Of a stretch of DNA of 64,000 nt, positions 39,665 to 50,453 are shown one piece after another. Source of the DNA: Gerris lacustris (lineage: Eukaryota; Arthropoda; Insecta; Hemiptera; Gerridae); NCBI GenBank assembly GCA_951217055.1, contig OX578276.1:10494580-10558579 (forward strand), read 5' to 3'. Within the stretch, counting starts at the first letter, position 1, and each line of letters opens with the position of its first letter. The position numbers and the translations under genes were made by a program. Under the pieces are notes generated by a model. It did no database searches. It saw nothing but the letters and a program-made list of their open reading frames with translations, and had not been told where the DNA came from.

Positions 39665-40741
39665 TTAGTTTGTTTCGCTTGCATTTTGCCCAGCAGGAGC
39701 AGGGTTAGGCCGGTCTGTAACGTACGACGGCAGGAAATCTTCATCAGAAAAAACATTTCTATCAAAAGGGTAAATTCCAGTGGCTTGAAAACCTTTTGTA
39801 ATGTTGTTTGGTATGTAAGCCCTAGGATAAGCTTTTCCAACCACTTCAGAGACACCATAAATGTTAAAAGTTTGCCCTGGGTGATTGACCAACCAGGCAT
39901 CAACGTATTGGTTGTAAAATGTTTTAAAAGGTCCAAAAACACTAACATCAAGGGGCTGTAGCTTATGTGAGCAGTGGGGGGGAAACGTTACCACAACTAT
40001 ACCAGAATCTGAAGCTAAATTCACCGCTTGAACGCTCAGATGTGTTTCATGATTGTCCATAACAAGCAAGACTTTTTCTTCCTTTGAAGGCATAACAGTT
40101 TTTATAAAATGATTCAAATATTGTAGAAATGTATCCTCGTTGGACCAGCCAGTTGCAGTTGCAGCTCCAATCGAACCAGGCGGAGCACCGTATAACATTC
40201 TGTCTTTAAAGTTCACTCTAGGGAAAATTAGCAGTGGGTGAATAGAATTCCCAGTGGCGTTGATGCTAGTTAACATCGTAACAAGATTCCCACCCTCTGC
40301 CGAAGTTACACTGCCGACCTGCCTGGCGCCTCGATGTGCAACAACTCTTGCAGGAGTCTCCACAGTTAATAGGCCACTCTCGTCACAATTCCAGATTCTA
40401 TCAGGAGGTATTGGTCCATCTCTCTGGTGTACAGTTTCAATATTTCTGTAGAATAGATCAACATTTGTTCTATTAAAACTAGTCGCTCTGCTCAAGCTTG
40501 TTGCTCTTGGTTTTCTTATTGATAAGTCTGGATGGCGACTCAAAAAATCCCTCATCCACTCCTCACCAGCAATTTTGTCCTCATCCCAACCTTCAGGGTA
40601 TTTTTTATTGTTAGCAGTTGCGTATTTGGACGCAAGTTCCCTCACACCTTTCTTTGTCAAACCGTAATTCATTCCGGTGACATGTTTAATGTATTGAACC
40701 AAACGGGTTTCTTCTTCGGAAAACACTTTTTTCAAATTCAA
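39665..40741 (-). CDS. pogo/Tigger transposase (CENP-B-type HTH plus DDE)
   Basis: 358 codons open without an ATG at the start (TTG at 40741), so this is a terminal exon or a truncated start. Residues 1-90 match the CENP-B/Tc5 HTH (GVRELASKYA, GEEWMRDFLSRHPDLSIRKP). The DDE_1 core shows all three acidic residues: RIWNCDESGL, VLLVMDNHETHLS, and SHKLQPLDVSVFGPFK. FQATGIYPFDRNVF ends the core. The N-terminal Psq HTH exon is not found upstream: an in-frame TAG precedes and Merlin-like sequence follows. It would cut and reinsert the element at TA. The frame is lost at 39665, with coding continuing in another frame. Confidence 0.88.
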   Translation of the reverse strand: MNLKKVFSEEETRLVQYIKHVTGMNYGLTKKGVRELASKYATANNKKYPEGWDEDKIAGEEWMRDFLSRHPDLSIRKPRATSLSRATSFNRTNVDLFYRNIETVHQRDGPIPPDRIWNCDESGLLTVETPARVVAHRGARQVGSVTSAEGGNLVTMLTSINATGNSIHPLLIFPRVNFKDRMLYGAPPGSIGAATATGWSNEDTFLQYLNHFIKTVMPSKEEKVLLVMDNHETHLSVQAVNLASDSGIVVVTFPPHCSHKLQPLDVSVFGPFKTFYNQYVDAWLVNHPGQTFNIYGVSEVVGKAYPRAYIPNNITKGFQATGIYPFDRNVFSDEDFLPSYVTDRPNPAPAGQNASETN

Positions 40742-40862
40742 ATAAGATTTCTATTCGAAAGTCTCAGCTTCACATTTACTACATTTCATAGAATATATAT
40801 ATATATTAATGTATGAGATATTATATGGTAATAATTTACGTCAATTTGAAAGCAACTTACAA

Positions 40863-41598
40863 CTCTCCCACGATTGTACTTCCGGCGGGTAATAACGGTT
40901 TCGTCAATTTCGACCACATTACCCGCTCCGCCAAGAAGAATCGGATTATTCACAAAATGTCTTGTGCAGACGTCCCTATAAAAGAATAAGCTATTAACTC
41001 CATACTCCTTAAAATGTATATATCGTTATATATATTAGACATGAAATTTATAAAAACCGTTAGGTTTTACCTAATGAAGTTGCACCAGTCGACTATTGTA
41101 GCAGAGGAAATTGTGCTACCGTCTTCTCTCCGCATTTCGTGCTGTATATCTTTATAAGGATAACAGCCTCTGCTCCACATATATGACATTAAAAAAATTT
41201 CTCTCAGAGAAACGTGAGCTTTTTCAAAAAATGTGCCGCTCAGAGCTCCCACCGTCTTCCTGCAGTTTTTCTTGGTGCATCTCCAGTTGCCGTATTTTCT
41301 ATCTTTGGGAGGAGCTCTGAGCGTCATATTTTTTTGGCAATCCGGACAATTTTTGGCGGGCACCATCACTCCTATCCCTATTAACAGTAAAAACCATCAT
41401 TAGTATAAAATATCATTTAGTTATTTGATTTTAATATGTTTAAAATAAATTATTTATATACTTCATAAATAATTTTATTCAGATAATAATAATATTAAGT
41501 AACTTACCTTGAAGCCAATGAAAAAACTCCTACTCATCAAGTCTGTCAATTAGACGATATATCTGGCGGAAAGTCATCCCCCTAAGTTCTTCCATCAT
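40863..41598 (-). pseudogene. Merlin-like (ISXO2/IS1016-type) transposase relic with introns
   Basis: Exon 1 from ATG 41598: MEELRGMTFRQIYRLIDRLD, then an in-frame TAG and FFHWLQ, donor GTAAGT near 41507. Exon 2, after an acceptor near 41378: zinc ribbon CPDCQKNMTL...WRCTKKNCRKTVG, SGTFFEKAHVSLREIF, MWSRGCYPYKD, IVDWCNFIR, donor near 41067. Exon 3 (40982-40863): [19 protein letters not shown], the first catalytic Asp region, ending in GTAAGT. The rest of the DDE domain is missing. Domain order is that of Merlin/IS1016 transposases. It lies inside the pogo element, upstream of its transposase exon. Confidence 0.65.
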
Positions 41599-42097
41599 TA
41601 TTTCGATTAGTTTTAATGATTTAGAAAAAGAAATATATTTTTTTTAAAACGCTTGTCACTCTTATAAAATGCAAGTGAATAATTTTGAATTGACAATTTT
41701 CCTGTCAAACTTAACAATTAAAAATAACTAAAAATATATTACGGATTTGACACACCACTCGCCGTACTCTATACCATTAATCTACTTTCCACACATTATT
41801 TTTTCATTAAATTTAATGAATTTTCCTATGAGGGACGCCTCTTTTACTTTAACACATTAATACCCAAACATAAATGATTTCCTTAATAAAAAAAAACAAA
41901 AAAAAAAAAAAAAAAAACTACCGAGGCGCTTATAAAAACTGCTTGTACGCCATACGGAAAAAGGAATTCCGTACGGGGCCACCTCTTTCAGTTTGGTACC
42001 CCCCTATATTTTCTTTTTTCTTTCCCCTTTCTCTTCCCCTTTCTTCTTTCCCAACACAAAAGCCCCTCTGCTTTTGAACATTCCCCTATTAAGGTTG

Positions 42098-42165
<68 letters not shown>
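42098..42165. repeat. (AT)n microsatellite
   Basis: About 33 AT units followed by AT-rich sequence to 42260. Confidence 0.95.
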
Positions 42166-42170
<5 letters not shown>

Positions 42171-42455
42171 TCTAGTATTATTTAAATTTTTATTTCATAT
42201 ATATTATTTTATTATATTTTAATATAATCCATACATTTTATTATATATAATATCAATTCAACATGTATTTAAATAAAAATAAACGGGGGGTACGTTTATT
42301 TTACCCCCCTTTTGGGGGGTATCAAACTAAAAGAGTGCCTTCCTAGCGGTTAGTTCTACAACATAATTGAATTACAGCTCGCTAGGTTGCAGCACTATTC
42401 AGAGATGGAAAGTGTTCCAAGGTACACTATGCCCAAGGTACAACAACCTACCCTA

Positions 42456-42647
42456 TCTGCAAAACTATTTAGATGTGGCGTCTTACCCGCTATAGGCATT
42501 AGGGTGGGCCGAAAAGAAATTAATTTTGAATTTGAAAAAGTCCAACCCCGTAAAACTTGTGTATGCATTAGAAACTATCATACGTAAAATTTTGGGCCGA
42601 TCGAATGACACTTAGGTGGTGCACTATCGCTTCGAAGCGTTAAAAAA
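42456..42647. other. No gene
   Basis: Contains GATGTGGCGTCTTACCCGC, inverted relative to 38173, and 'GGGTGGGCCGAAAAG'. No coding signal. Confidence 0.4.
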
Positions 42648-43073
42648 CACTTTTTAAGAAATGTTTGATATTTTAATTTTTTTACAATATTTTAATTATT
42701 TTTATTCACTTATTAGCACCTATTTGCTCGTTGCTGGCATATTATTTGATTGCAGGAAGAAAAAAAATTAAAACAAGTTAATTATAGATTGAGATAAGTC
42801 GGTACATACATAATACATATGGGTACCATTGAGTTATTCCAAGGTATTATTTGGACCTGCATAACACTAATTTCTCTATTATCTTTGGAATAACTCAATG
42901 GTACACATATGTATGTACCGACTTATCTCAATCTACAATTAACTTGTTTTAATTTTTTTTTCTTCTTGCAATCAAATAATATGCCATCAAAGAGCAAATA
43001 GATGCTAATAAGTGAATAAAAATAACTAAAATATTTTAAAAAAATTAAAATATCAAACATTTCTTAAAAAGTG
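42648..43073. mobile_element. Fold-back element, ~195-bp arms
   Basis: Arms 42648-42842 and 42885-43073 are reverse complements (about 93% by eye) around a ~42-base spacer. The right arm overwrites the end of the jerky-like coding sequence (IKAIF is followed by arm-encoded residues), so it is inserted in that relic or marks its breakpoint. No ORF. Confidence 0.8.
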
Positions 43074-43632
43074 GAATATAGCCTTAATGTCGTTCTTTGT
43101 AAGCTGCATATCAGATGTATGACTTGGGGTGTTATCTAGTAGTAGAATAGCGTGGGCTGGTAGGTGTTTTGATTTTAAATGTTTTTCAACTGCTGGTACA
43201 AACTCATCGAAAAAACGATTTCTGAAACCAATCACAGTCCATCCAACCAGCCTTCTGATTTCGATGCCATGTTTATGTTTTTAAAGGCTCTTGGCTTCTT
43301 TGATATACCTATAACAAATAATGGCATTTTATGGCTGCCACTTGCATTGCTACATGTTGCAATTGTTAGTCTGTCCTTAGCTAATTTTGTGGCTGACACT
43401 TTTTCATTTTTTGGAGCGAGGGTTGTTTTTGGAAGCATTTTTTAAAAATTTAACTGGCTCAAGTTTATTTTCTTTAACTATTCTATCAAATTTTTGTACA
43501 AACTCTTTAGTAGCAGCATCACCAGCTGAAATTTTCTCTCCAGCAATGACAACATGTCTTACGCCATGACGAAGCTTCCAGCGGTGAAGCCAACCTTCGC
43601 TGGCATTAAATTTTTTCCTCCTCACCTCCTAA
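43053..43632 (-). pseudogene. Jerky/pogo-type transposase fragment
   Basis: Three minus-strand open stretches in shifted frames: FNASEGWLHRWKLRHGVRHV and FVQKFDRIVKENKL (CENP-B HTH to linker); MLPKTTLAPKNEKVSATKLA, KDRLTIATCSNASGSHKMPL, VIGISKKPRAF (start of DDE core); FFDEFVPAVEKHLKSKHLPA, ILLLDNTPSHTSDMQL (second Asp). The third Asp region and the C-terminus are lost at the fold-back element (43073). The upstream end abuts retrotransposon integrase near 43632. Frameshifts near 43440 and 43235. Confidence 0.75.
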
Positions 43633-46240
43633 TTTCCAACATTAGCATTCTAAAAGCATTTCCTGATTGCTTGTTTACACGTTCAGCCAAATTGGCCTGT
43701 GGATGCCTGATGGGCGTTAATATGTGTTTAGTATTAAGTTTATTTATTCCTTCAATCCCATTCATTAGAAAAAACTGAGTTCCACATCAGACAAAAAATT
43801 GATTCTACATTCATTTTTACTATAATCCTTTACACACTGCAAAGCTAAATTTCCAGACTCCTTTGTTATAGGATAAAGTTTTACATATTTGGAAAAATTG
43901 TCCACCATTACAAATATATACTTCAAGTTACTTTTTCCTGGTATTAACGGACCAAAAAAATCAGCTGATACATATTCAAGCTGGTACAATTGACTTTAAC
44001 GGAGCGTAATTTATTTTGTTCGAATCTTTGCTGATTTGACAGACATGACAACTTCGCAACTATCTATTAATTAATTTTTTTAAATTTTTACAGTAAAATT
44101 CCTTTCTAATCATTTCATGACATTTCTGGGCTCCACAATGTCCATATTCTAAATGAATTCTCCATATAAATTGATCTATTACATTTTCTGGTAAAACCAT
44201 CTTTTTACTACCAACATAATTTACGTACAATTTATCATTTATCAGTTCATAATCTGGAAATCCTTCTAAATTATCAATAATATTTTTACAAAATTTATCT
44301 GAGCGTTGGTACTCATCAATATTAGACATGAAATCAAAAGGATTTTCATGATTATTTAAGTGATTTAATACATAGTTATTTCTTTCTTGATTGTTTACAA
44401 AGTTTACAGCACGGCTTAAAGCATCTGCTGCTTTCTGCTTTTTTCCAGGAATACATATATACAAATTTAAAGTCTAAGTATTGTAGGAATTGAATCCACC
44501 GGCTAACCCTTCCAGTAGGATTCTTACTAGAATTTATATATGTTCGACCTTTATGATCTGTGATGATATAAAATTTTGTGAAGGCTAACCAAGTGAAACA
44601 TTTTTTGACTCTCCATAAACAACTCAAAAGTTCAAGTTCTGTGATGGAATAATTAACTTCATCTGCCCTAAATAATCTTGAAGCGATAGCAATCGGCTTA
44701 AAATTACCGTTTACATCTGACTTAGACTCACACCTAAAGCTTTTCTACTTGAGTCCGCATGAAGATAAAATTCCTTATTAAAATCAGGGTGTGATAGTTC
44801 TATTTCTTTTGTAAAAATTTGTTTAATTTTGGTGAAAGCATCATTACATTCTAAGCTCCAATTCCATCTATTTTTTTTTTTTTTTTGTTAATAGATCAGA
44901 TAATGGGCCAATACAGTGAGAAACTATTTGAAAATCTGCCGTAGAAATTAATAAGTACTAAGAATCCTTTGAGTTCAGAATTATTTTTTGGTATAGGAAA
45001 ATTTTTTATTGAATCTAATTTAGTTGGGTCAGTCTTAATTGACTGATTACCAATTACATATCCAAGATAGTTTACCTCTTTTCTAAAAAAATGGGATTTA
45101 CATAAGTTAATAGTAACATTTTTGTCTCTAAAACATTTAAATAATCTTTTTAATACATCAAGATGTACATGAAAAGTCTTACCAGTACAAAGAAAATCAT
45201 CTACATATTGAATTACATGCTGTTCTAAATCACCATCAATTACATAACTCAATGCTTTTATTAATGCAGCGAGGCTAGACTTGAGACCAAACGGTACTCG
45301 ACAAAACTGCTAACATTTTCCTTTGAATAAGAAAGCGGTATACTGCCTATCTTCCTTTTTTAAATTTACCTGCCAAAAACTATTTCTCAAATCTACAGTA
45401 CTCAAATACTTGGTACGCTCACACCTTTGAAACACTTGATCAATCGTCATAGGCATATCATACTGGGCTTCACACTGAGAATTTAAAAACCTTCCATCTA
45501 AAACTGGTCTTACTGAGCCATCTTTTTTTGTTACTATAACTAGAGGATTAATGTAACTGCTATTTGAAGTCTCTATTATTCCCTGTGCAAACATGTTATT
45601 TATTTCAACCTCAACGTCGTTTAACTTCACGTATGGAATCGGATAATTTCTGTAAAAATATGTCGCGTTGTCTTTAACTTTGAGACTGTGTTCATAACCA
45701 TCTATTTTCCCAATTCTATCTTCAAATACATCCCTGTAATCAATCAATAAATTATAAAATATTTCCTTTTGTTCCTCATTTAAATTTTCAGTTCTCTCAA
45801 CGGCTTCGTGTATTTCAGATTTTAGGCTATTCTTTTTTTTTATAATAGGTTGATAATTTAACAAATGTTTGTTTATTCCATGAATTTTAATCCCGGTATT
45901 TGATTTACATTCTTTAAATTTTACCTTATGTTTGTTATTATCTAATTCAAACAAACAAATTTTCTTTATAATTTATAATACTTCTTATAGAATTAAATAA
46001 ATCGGTTTCAAAAATCATATTATAATTTAATTTTGGTATGACTAAAAAATGTATTGTTAGATAGACGTTGTTTACACTAAGTTCTAAAAACACTTGATTT
46101 TGAACTGAGCAAAGCTTCTTTTTATTTGCGCCGGGGATTTTAACACCTTTCACAGGCTGATAACTCACATTTTTATTCTTTTTAATTAAATTTCTAAATA
46201 AATCGTCACTTACACAACACGTCTCTGCTCCATTATCCAA
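43632..46240 (-). pseudogene. Ty3/gypsy-like pol: protease, RT, RNase H, integrase, decayed
   Basis: Minus order: retropepsin DNGAETCCVSDDLF (46240); RT PLVIVTKKDGSVRPVLDGR, LSTVDLRNSFWQV, catalytic YVDD (45252-44896); RNase H FYLHADSSRKALG and YIITDHKGRTYI, ADALSR; integrase zinc finger (HLEYGHCGAQKCHEMI), YVSADFFGPLIPGK, FLSDVE, and after a frame change RHPQANLAERVNK near 43680-43690. All pol domains are recognisable in canonical order, but there are at least five frame breaks (45954, 45305, 44890, 44470, 43780). The Gag part is at 49970-49170. No LTRs found. Confidence 0.8.
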
Positions 46241-47253
46241 AAGAATTTCAACTGTTTCACTTTCAACTTACTCAACACGTCTCTGCTCCACTATCCAAAA
46301 GAATTTCAACGGTTTCACTTTCAACTTACTCAACACGTCTCTGCTCCACTATCCAAAAGAATGTCAACTGTTTCACTTTCAATTTACTCAACACTTCTCT
46401 GCTCCACTATCCAAAAGAATGTCAACTGTTTCACTTTCAACTTACTCAACACGTCTCTGCTCCACTATCCAAAAGAATGTCAACTGTTTCACTTTCAACT
46501 TACACAACACGTCTCTGCTCCACTATCCAAAATAATGTCAACTGTTTCACTTTCAACTTACACAATACGTCTCTGCTCCACTATCCAAAAGAATGTCAAC
46601 TGTTTCACTTTCAACTTACACAACACGTCTCTGCTCCACTATCCAAAAGAATGTCAACTGTTTCACTTTCAACTTACACAATACGTCTCTGCTCCACTAT
46701 CCAAAAGAATGTCAACTGTTTCACTTTCAACTTACACAATACGTCTCTGCTCCACTATCCAAAAGAATGTCAACTGTTTCACTTTCAACTTACACAACAC
46801 GTCTCTGCTCCACTATCCAAAAGAATGTCAACTGTTTCACTTTCAACTTACACAATACGTCTCTGCTCCACTATCCAAAAGAATGTCAACTGTTTCACTT
46901 TCAACTTACACAACACGTCTCTGCTCCACTATCCAAAAGAATGTCAACTGTTTCACTTTCAACTTACACAATACGTCTCTGCTCCACTATCCAAAAGAAT
47001 GTCAACTGTTTCACTTTCAACTTACACAACACGTCTCTGCTCCACTATCCAAAAGAATGTCAACTGTTTCACTTTCAACTTACACAATACGTCTCTGCTC
47101 CACTATCCAAAAGAATGTCAACTGTTTCACTTTCAACTTACACAACACGTCTCTGCTCCACTATCCAAAAGAATGTCAACTGTTTCACTTTCAACTTACA
47201 CAACACGTCTCTGCTCCACTATCCAAAAGAATGTCAAATGTTTCACTTTCAAC
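46205..47253 (-). repeat. 58-bp minisatellite made from the retropepsin active-site coding segment
   Basis: Eighteen copies of a 58-bp unit, the first (46205-46262) being the genuine protease start of the adjacent pol. Each unit read on the minus strand contains GATAGTGGAGCAGAGACG (Asp-Ser-Gly-Ala-Glu-Thr); the genic copy has GATAATGGAGCA. Because 58 is not a multiple of 3 the frame shifts each unit, so the array cannot encode a repeated protease. Distal units alternate CAACAC/CAATAC almost regularly, suggesting a 116-bp dimer. The three long plus-strand ORFs over it are repeat artefacts. Confidence 0.93.
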
Positions 47254-47640
47254 TCTACCTTCTATAATAGGCAACTCCTTCACATCCAGACTACGCTCAT
47301 TTACGTATTCATCACTAATTAAAATCTTCAAAAATGTTATTTAACTTAACTTCCTTATCATTAATACAATTTTCAAACAACCGATGTAAACAATACTCTT
47401 CTAAATTACATTCGTATAATTGGGAGTCTTTATTATGGTTACTTTTGCCGTGTTCCAAAACATACTTTACGTTCTCCATCTCACCAAAGCGTTCAACTAT
47501 GGTGGATTTAGTTTTGTCGATTCTTAAAATTAAAATTATTATTATAAATAGAGTTCTAATTTAACAGTTTAAATTCTCACTGTTTCTAGTTTCAGTTATA
47601 ACATGGTTTACTTTTATTCCATTTGTAAACCCCGCTCGAC
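47254..47640 (-). pseudogene. Possible Gag/Pol linker coding of the gypsy-like relic
   Basis: Minus reading around 47520-47340: IVERFGEMENVKYVLEHGK, LYECNLEEYCLHRLFENCIN, KEVKLNNIFEDF, open for about 60 codons and upstream of the protease. It may be the segment between Gag and protease of the 43632-46240 element. No zinc knuckle identified. Confidence 0.35.
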
Positions 47641-47794
47641 CAGGGTTACGGAGTAGACCTAGAGGAAGGAGGGTAGGTCACCAAATAATACATCATACTA
47701 GGATAACATATTTTTAATCAAGTAAGTGTACCAATGAACATGAATGAGTACAATGGTTACCACTAATTCTTACAGATAATAATCATCAAAAACT

Positions 47795-48533
47795 GCGATA
47801 AAAATATAGTATAATGAATATAATAAACATCAACTAAGATATAAAAATCTGAATCTTTTCCTCCACTAATACATAGTAACCCTATAATGAACATAATAAG
47901 AATGTAATAAACATCGAACTAAGATATAAAAATATGAATCTTTTCCCCCACTAATACATACTAACCCTATAATAAACATAATAAGAATATAATAAACATC
48001 AAACTAAGATATAAAAATATGAATCTTTTCCCCCACTAATACATACTAACCCTATAATAAACATATAATAAACATAATAAGAATATAATAAACATCAAAC
48101 TAAGATATAAAAATATGAATCTTTTCCCCCACTAATATATACTAACCCTATAATAAACATATAATAAACATAATAAGAATATAATAAACATCAAACTAAG
48201 ATATAAAAATATGAATCTTTTCCCCCACTAATACATACTAACCCTATAATAAACATATAATAAACATAATAAGAATATAATAAACATCAAACTAAGATAT
48301 AAAAATATGAATCTTTTCCCCCACTAATACATACTAACCCTATAATAAACATATAATAAACATAATAAGAATATAATAAACATCAAACTAATATATAAAA
48401 ATATGAATCTTTTCCCCCACTAATACATACTAACCCTATAATAAACATATAATAAACATAATAAAATATAATAAACATCAAACTAAGATATAAAAATATG
48501 AATCTTTTCCCCCACTAATACATACTAACCCTA
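47795..48533. repeat. 85-96-bp minisatellite, eight copies
   Basis: GAATCTTTTCC recurs at about 47851, 47936, 48021, 48117, 48213, 48309, 48405 and 48500. The first three units are 85 bp; later ones gained an 11-bp ATATAATAAAC duplication to make 96 bp. Confidence 0.9.
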
Positions 48534-49170
48534 TGAACCTCGAACTCCCGCTCGAATGGTTCCTACTTAATTCTTAAGGAAAACATAAGACAAGCATAAC
48601 TTAATTACTATTTCCAAATTCTTAAACAACAACTAAGCAAGCATAACTAACATGAACACACCCAACTTCCGTTGGTTCCTCTTACTTACTAATTTATATA
48701 TGGGGAGCATACAAATAAATCTATTCTAACACATTTAATAGCTCTGAACTCACCACAGACTAAACATAACGTTAATTTCAAAGTTTTTATAAGAGCAAAA
48801 CTCCGCCGGGGCCGACCTTACGCACTAGACTTATCTTGGGAGATGAGGGCTAAAAAGATCGCAAGGGGGAGACTCATAGCTAGCATCCATCAACCTGCTT
48901 CTGCACTCTCTAGACACTGACTGGCTTCCTCGTGGTCCGTCCCTGTACCTCCTTACAGGCTTTCTTCCCCTGTCTCAGTGTGATGTGTGTCTCGTGTCGG
49001 TGTGTGTAAATCTTAGGTCAGTGTTGGTGTAAGTTATTCCCACGTTATCAGAATGCTACCGTAGCAAGTCTCCCCAGCCCCTCACTCACTCCTAGCTAAC
49101 TCTGTCGTACCCCAGCGTCGCCTCACCTTTACACATTACTATGTTCATCGGACTTGTTTATACCACGGCT
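48534..49170. other. No gene; insertion within the gypsy-like relic
   Basis: About 47640-49170 separates the Gag remnant from the 47254-47640 linker and probably is a further insertion (solo LTR or other element). It is somewhat GC-richer, with no ORF, and I cannot define its ends. Confidence 0.35.
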
Positions 49171-49970
49171 GACACCCTGTCTACTGTTGGATGGTCGGTT
49201 TTCATGGTCCATTTCGTCCATTACAATTATTACTGTCAAAACGTCCATTTCCTTCCATCTACTGTTTAGGTCTTTGATTAACATACCCTAAACTTCTATA
49301 ATTTGAACTATTCGAAAACTGTCCAACGTCGCGCTTATACCGTTCTTTATTCCCTTCAAAATATCTATTTCCTTGGTCATTTATACATAATTCTTCCGTC
49401 GTGAATTCTGTTAACAATTCCTCAAATCCCTCAAGAGTTTCTACTCTTGTACACTTGAAAACGTAGTAGAAATAATGTCCATAACTTTTGGCTATTTGAG
49501 TTAAAAAAATTTTTTATTCGATATTGTATATTAATCCGTGAAAACGTACTTCGCTTCCTTATACATTTTGTGTAAATAAGTTATTGGGTTTAATTGACCA
49601 TTAAATTTACTATTTAAAATTTTTTCACGGATTTTTCCCCGTACATTATCATTCCAATATCTTTTTTCAAAACGGCTCATAAAATCATATCACGGCATTT
49701 CATCGTCAAGCGTGTTAAGCCAATATTCTGCCGGACCCGTAAATACACTTTCTACAACATATTGGTAATAATTTTCTAAACCTTGTCGGGTAATATATTT
49801 TTCTAATTTATTTAAAAATAAAAGGGGACTTATTAATTCAGAATTTTCTCCCTCAATCTTCGTTAAAAATCTCTCATTTGTGTTACTATTGTGTTTGGTT
49901 ACAGTACTTGTTTCACTAATCTCTTTGTGAGGGCAGATCTGAAATTCGTATTATCTTTGAAATATTCGAT
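49170..49970 (-). pseudogene. Gag of the gypsy-like relic
   Basis: Minus frames: LISPLLFLNKLEKYI, GLENYYQYVVESVFTGPAEY, WLNTLDDEMP (stop), YDFMSRFEKRYWNDNVRGKI, REKILNSKFNGQLNPITYLH, KMYKEAKYVF. This is the capsid-like core pattern of Ty3/gypsy Gags (F...LE.Y, F.G.A..W, F...Y). Several stops follow and no knuckle is visible. Orientation and order match the pol at 46240-43632. Confidence 0.6.
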
Positions 49971-50129
49971 AATTTTTCTTAGACCCAGCATCGGTGAGAA
50001 AGGAATAAGATGAAATAAAAGAGAATAATTAATTAAAAAAAAAAAAATGTTCTTTATATTAAAAGGGGGAAAATATATGAAAAATACATAGGTAAAAAAT
50101 ATTATAATGAATTATAAAGGCTTAACTGT

Positions 50130-50228
50130 TGGGCAAACTTGGCGGGTGTGGTGACGGTGAAGTAGTGCAGCTGAAGCAGTACAGGTGAAACAGTGCAGGT
50201 AAAATGGTCCAGGTGAAGATGATGAACT
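50130..50228. repeat. Short degenerate GTGCAGGTGAA repeats
   Basis: About five ~15-bp units (gtgcagctgaagcagtacaggtgaaacagtgcagg...) directly left of the gypsy insertion site. Confidence 0.6.
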
Positions 50229-50423
50229 TGTGGATACTTTATAATTTTCATTTTTCTTAGTTATATTTTTGTTGATTTTTATTTAGTGTATTTTGATTAT
50301 TTCATTGTTTGTTTACAAATGTCAAAATATAAATATAGTTGATTGTCAGCTCTCAAACTGTTTAACACTCTTTTAATTGTAACTTAAGAACACGCATAAT
50401 ATATAGTACTAAAGAGTACCAAA
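50229..50423 (+). repeat. 5' LTR
   Basis: Starts TGTGGATAC and ends GAGTACCAAA; I see no difference from 54289-54483 base for base. If strict TG...CA ends are used it stops at 50421. Confidence 0.9.
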
Positions 50424-50424
50424 G

Positions 50425-50432
50425 TGGTGACC
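50425..50432 (+). promoter_or_regulatory. Primer binding site (tRNA-Trp-like)
   Basis: TGGTGACC begins one base after the LTR and complements the 3' end (...GGTCACCA) of tRNA-Trp as known from arthropods; complementarity then weakens. Minus-strand DNA synthesis would be primed here. Confidence 0.6.
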
Positions 50433-50453
50433 TTACGACGTTTAACTTCAAAC

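Larger units (their letters stand above)
38522..42453 (-). mobile_element. pogo/Tigger-type DNA transposon, 3.9 kb
   Basis: Inverted ends GGGTAGGTTGTTGTACC... (38522-38542) and complement (42433-42453) are each flanked by TA (38520-38521, 42454-42455), the Tc1/mariner/pogo target duplication. The subterminal motif TGTACCTTGGAACAC occurs at 38533 and 38730 and inverted at 38707 and 42412. The transposase is on the minus strand (40741-39665, with a broken C-terminal tail to about 39070). A Merlin-like relic occupies 40863-41598. Confidence 0.85.

Noticed and set aside
46361..47344. Three long overlapping plus-strand ORFs with a repeated MSTVSLSTYTTRL peptide
   Set aside because: They arise because a stop-free 58-bp unit cycles through all frames every three units; the unit is antisense to retropepsin coding.
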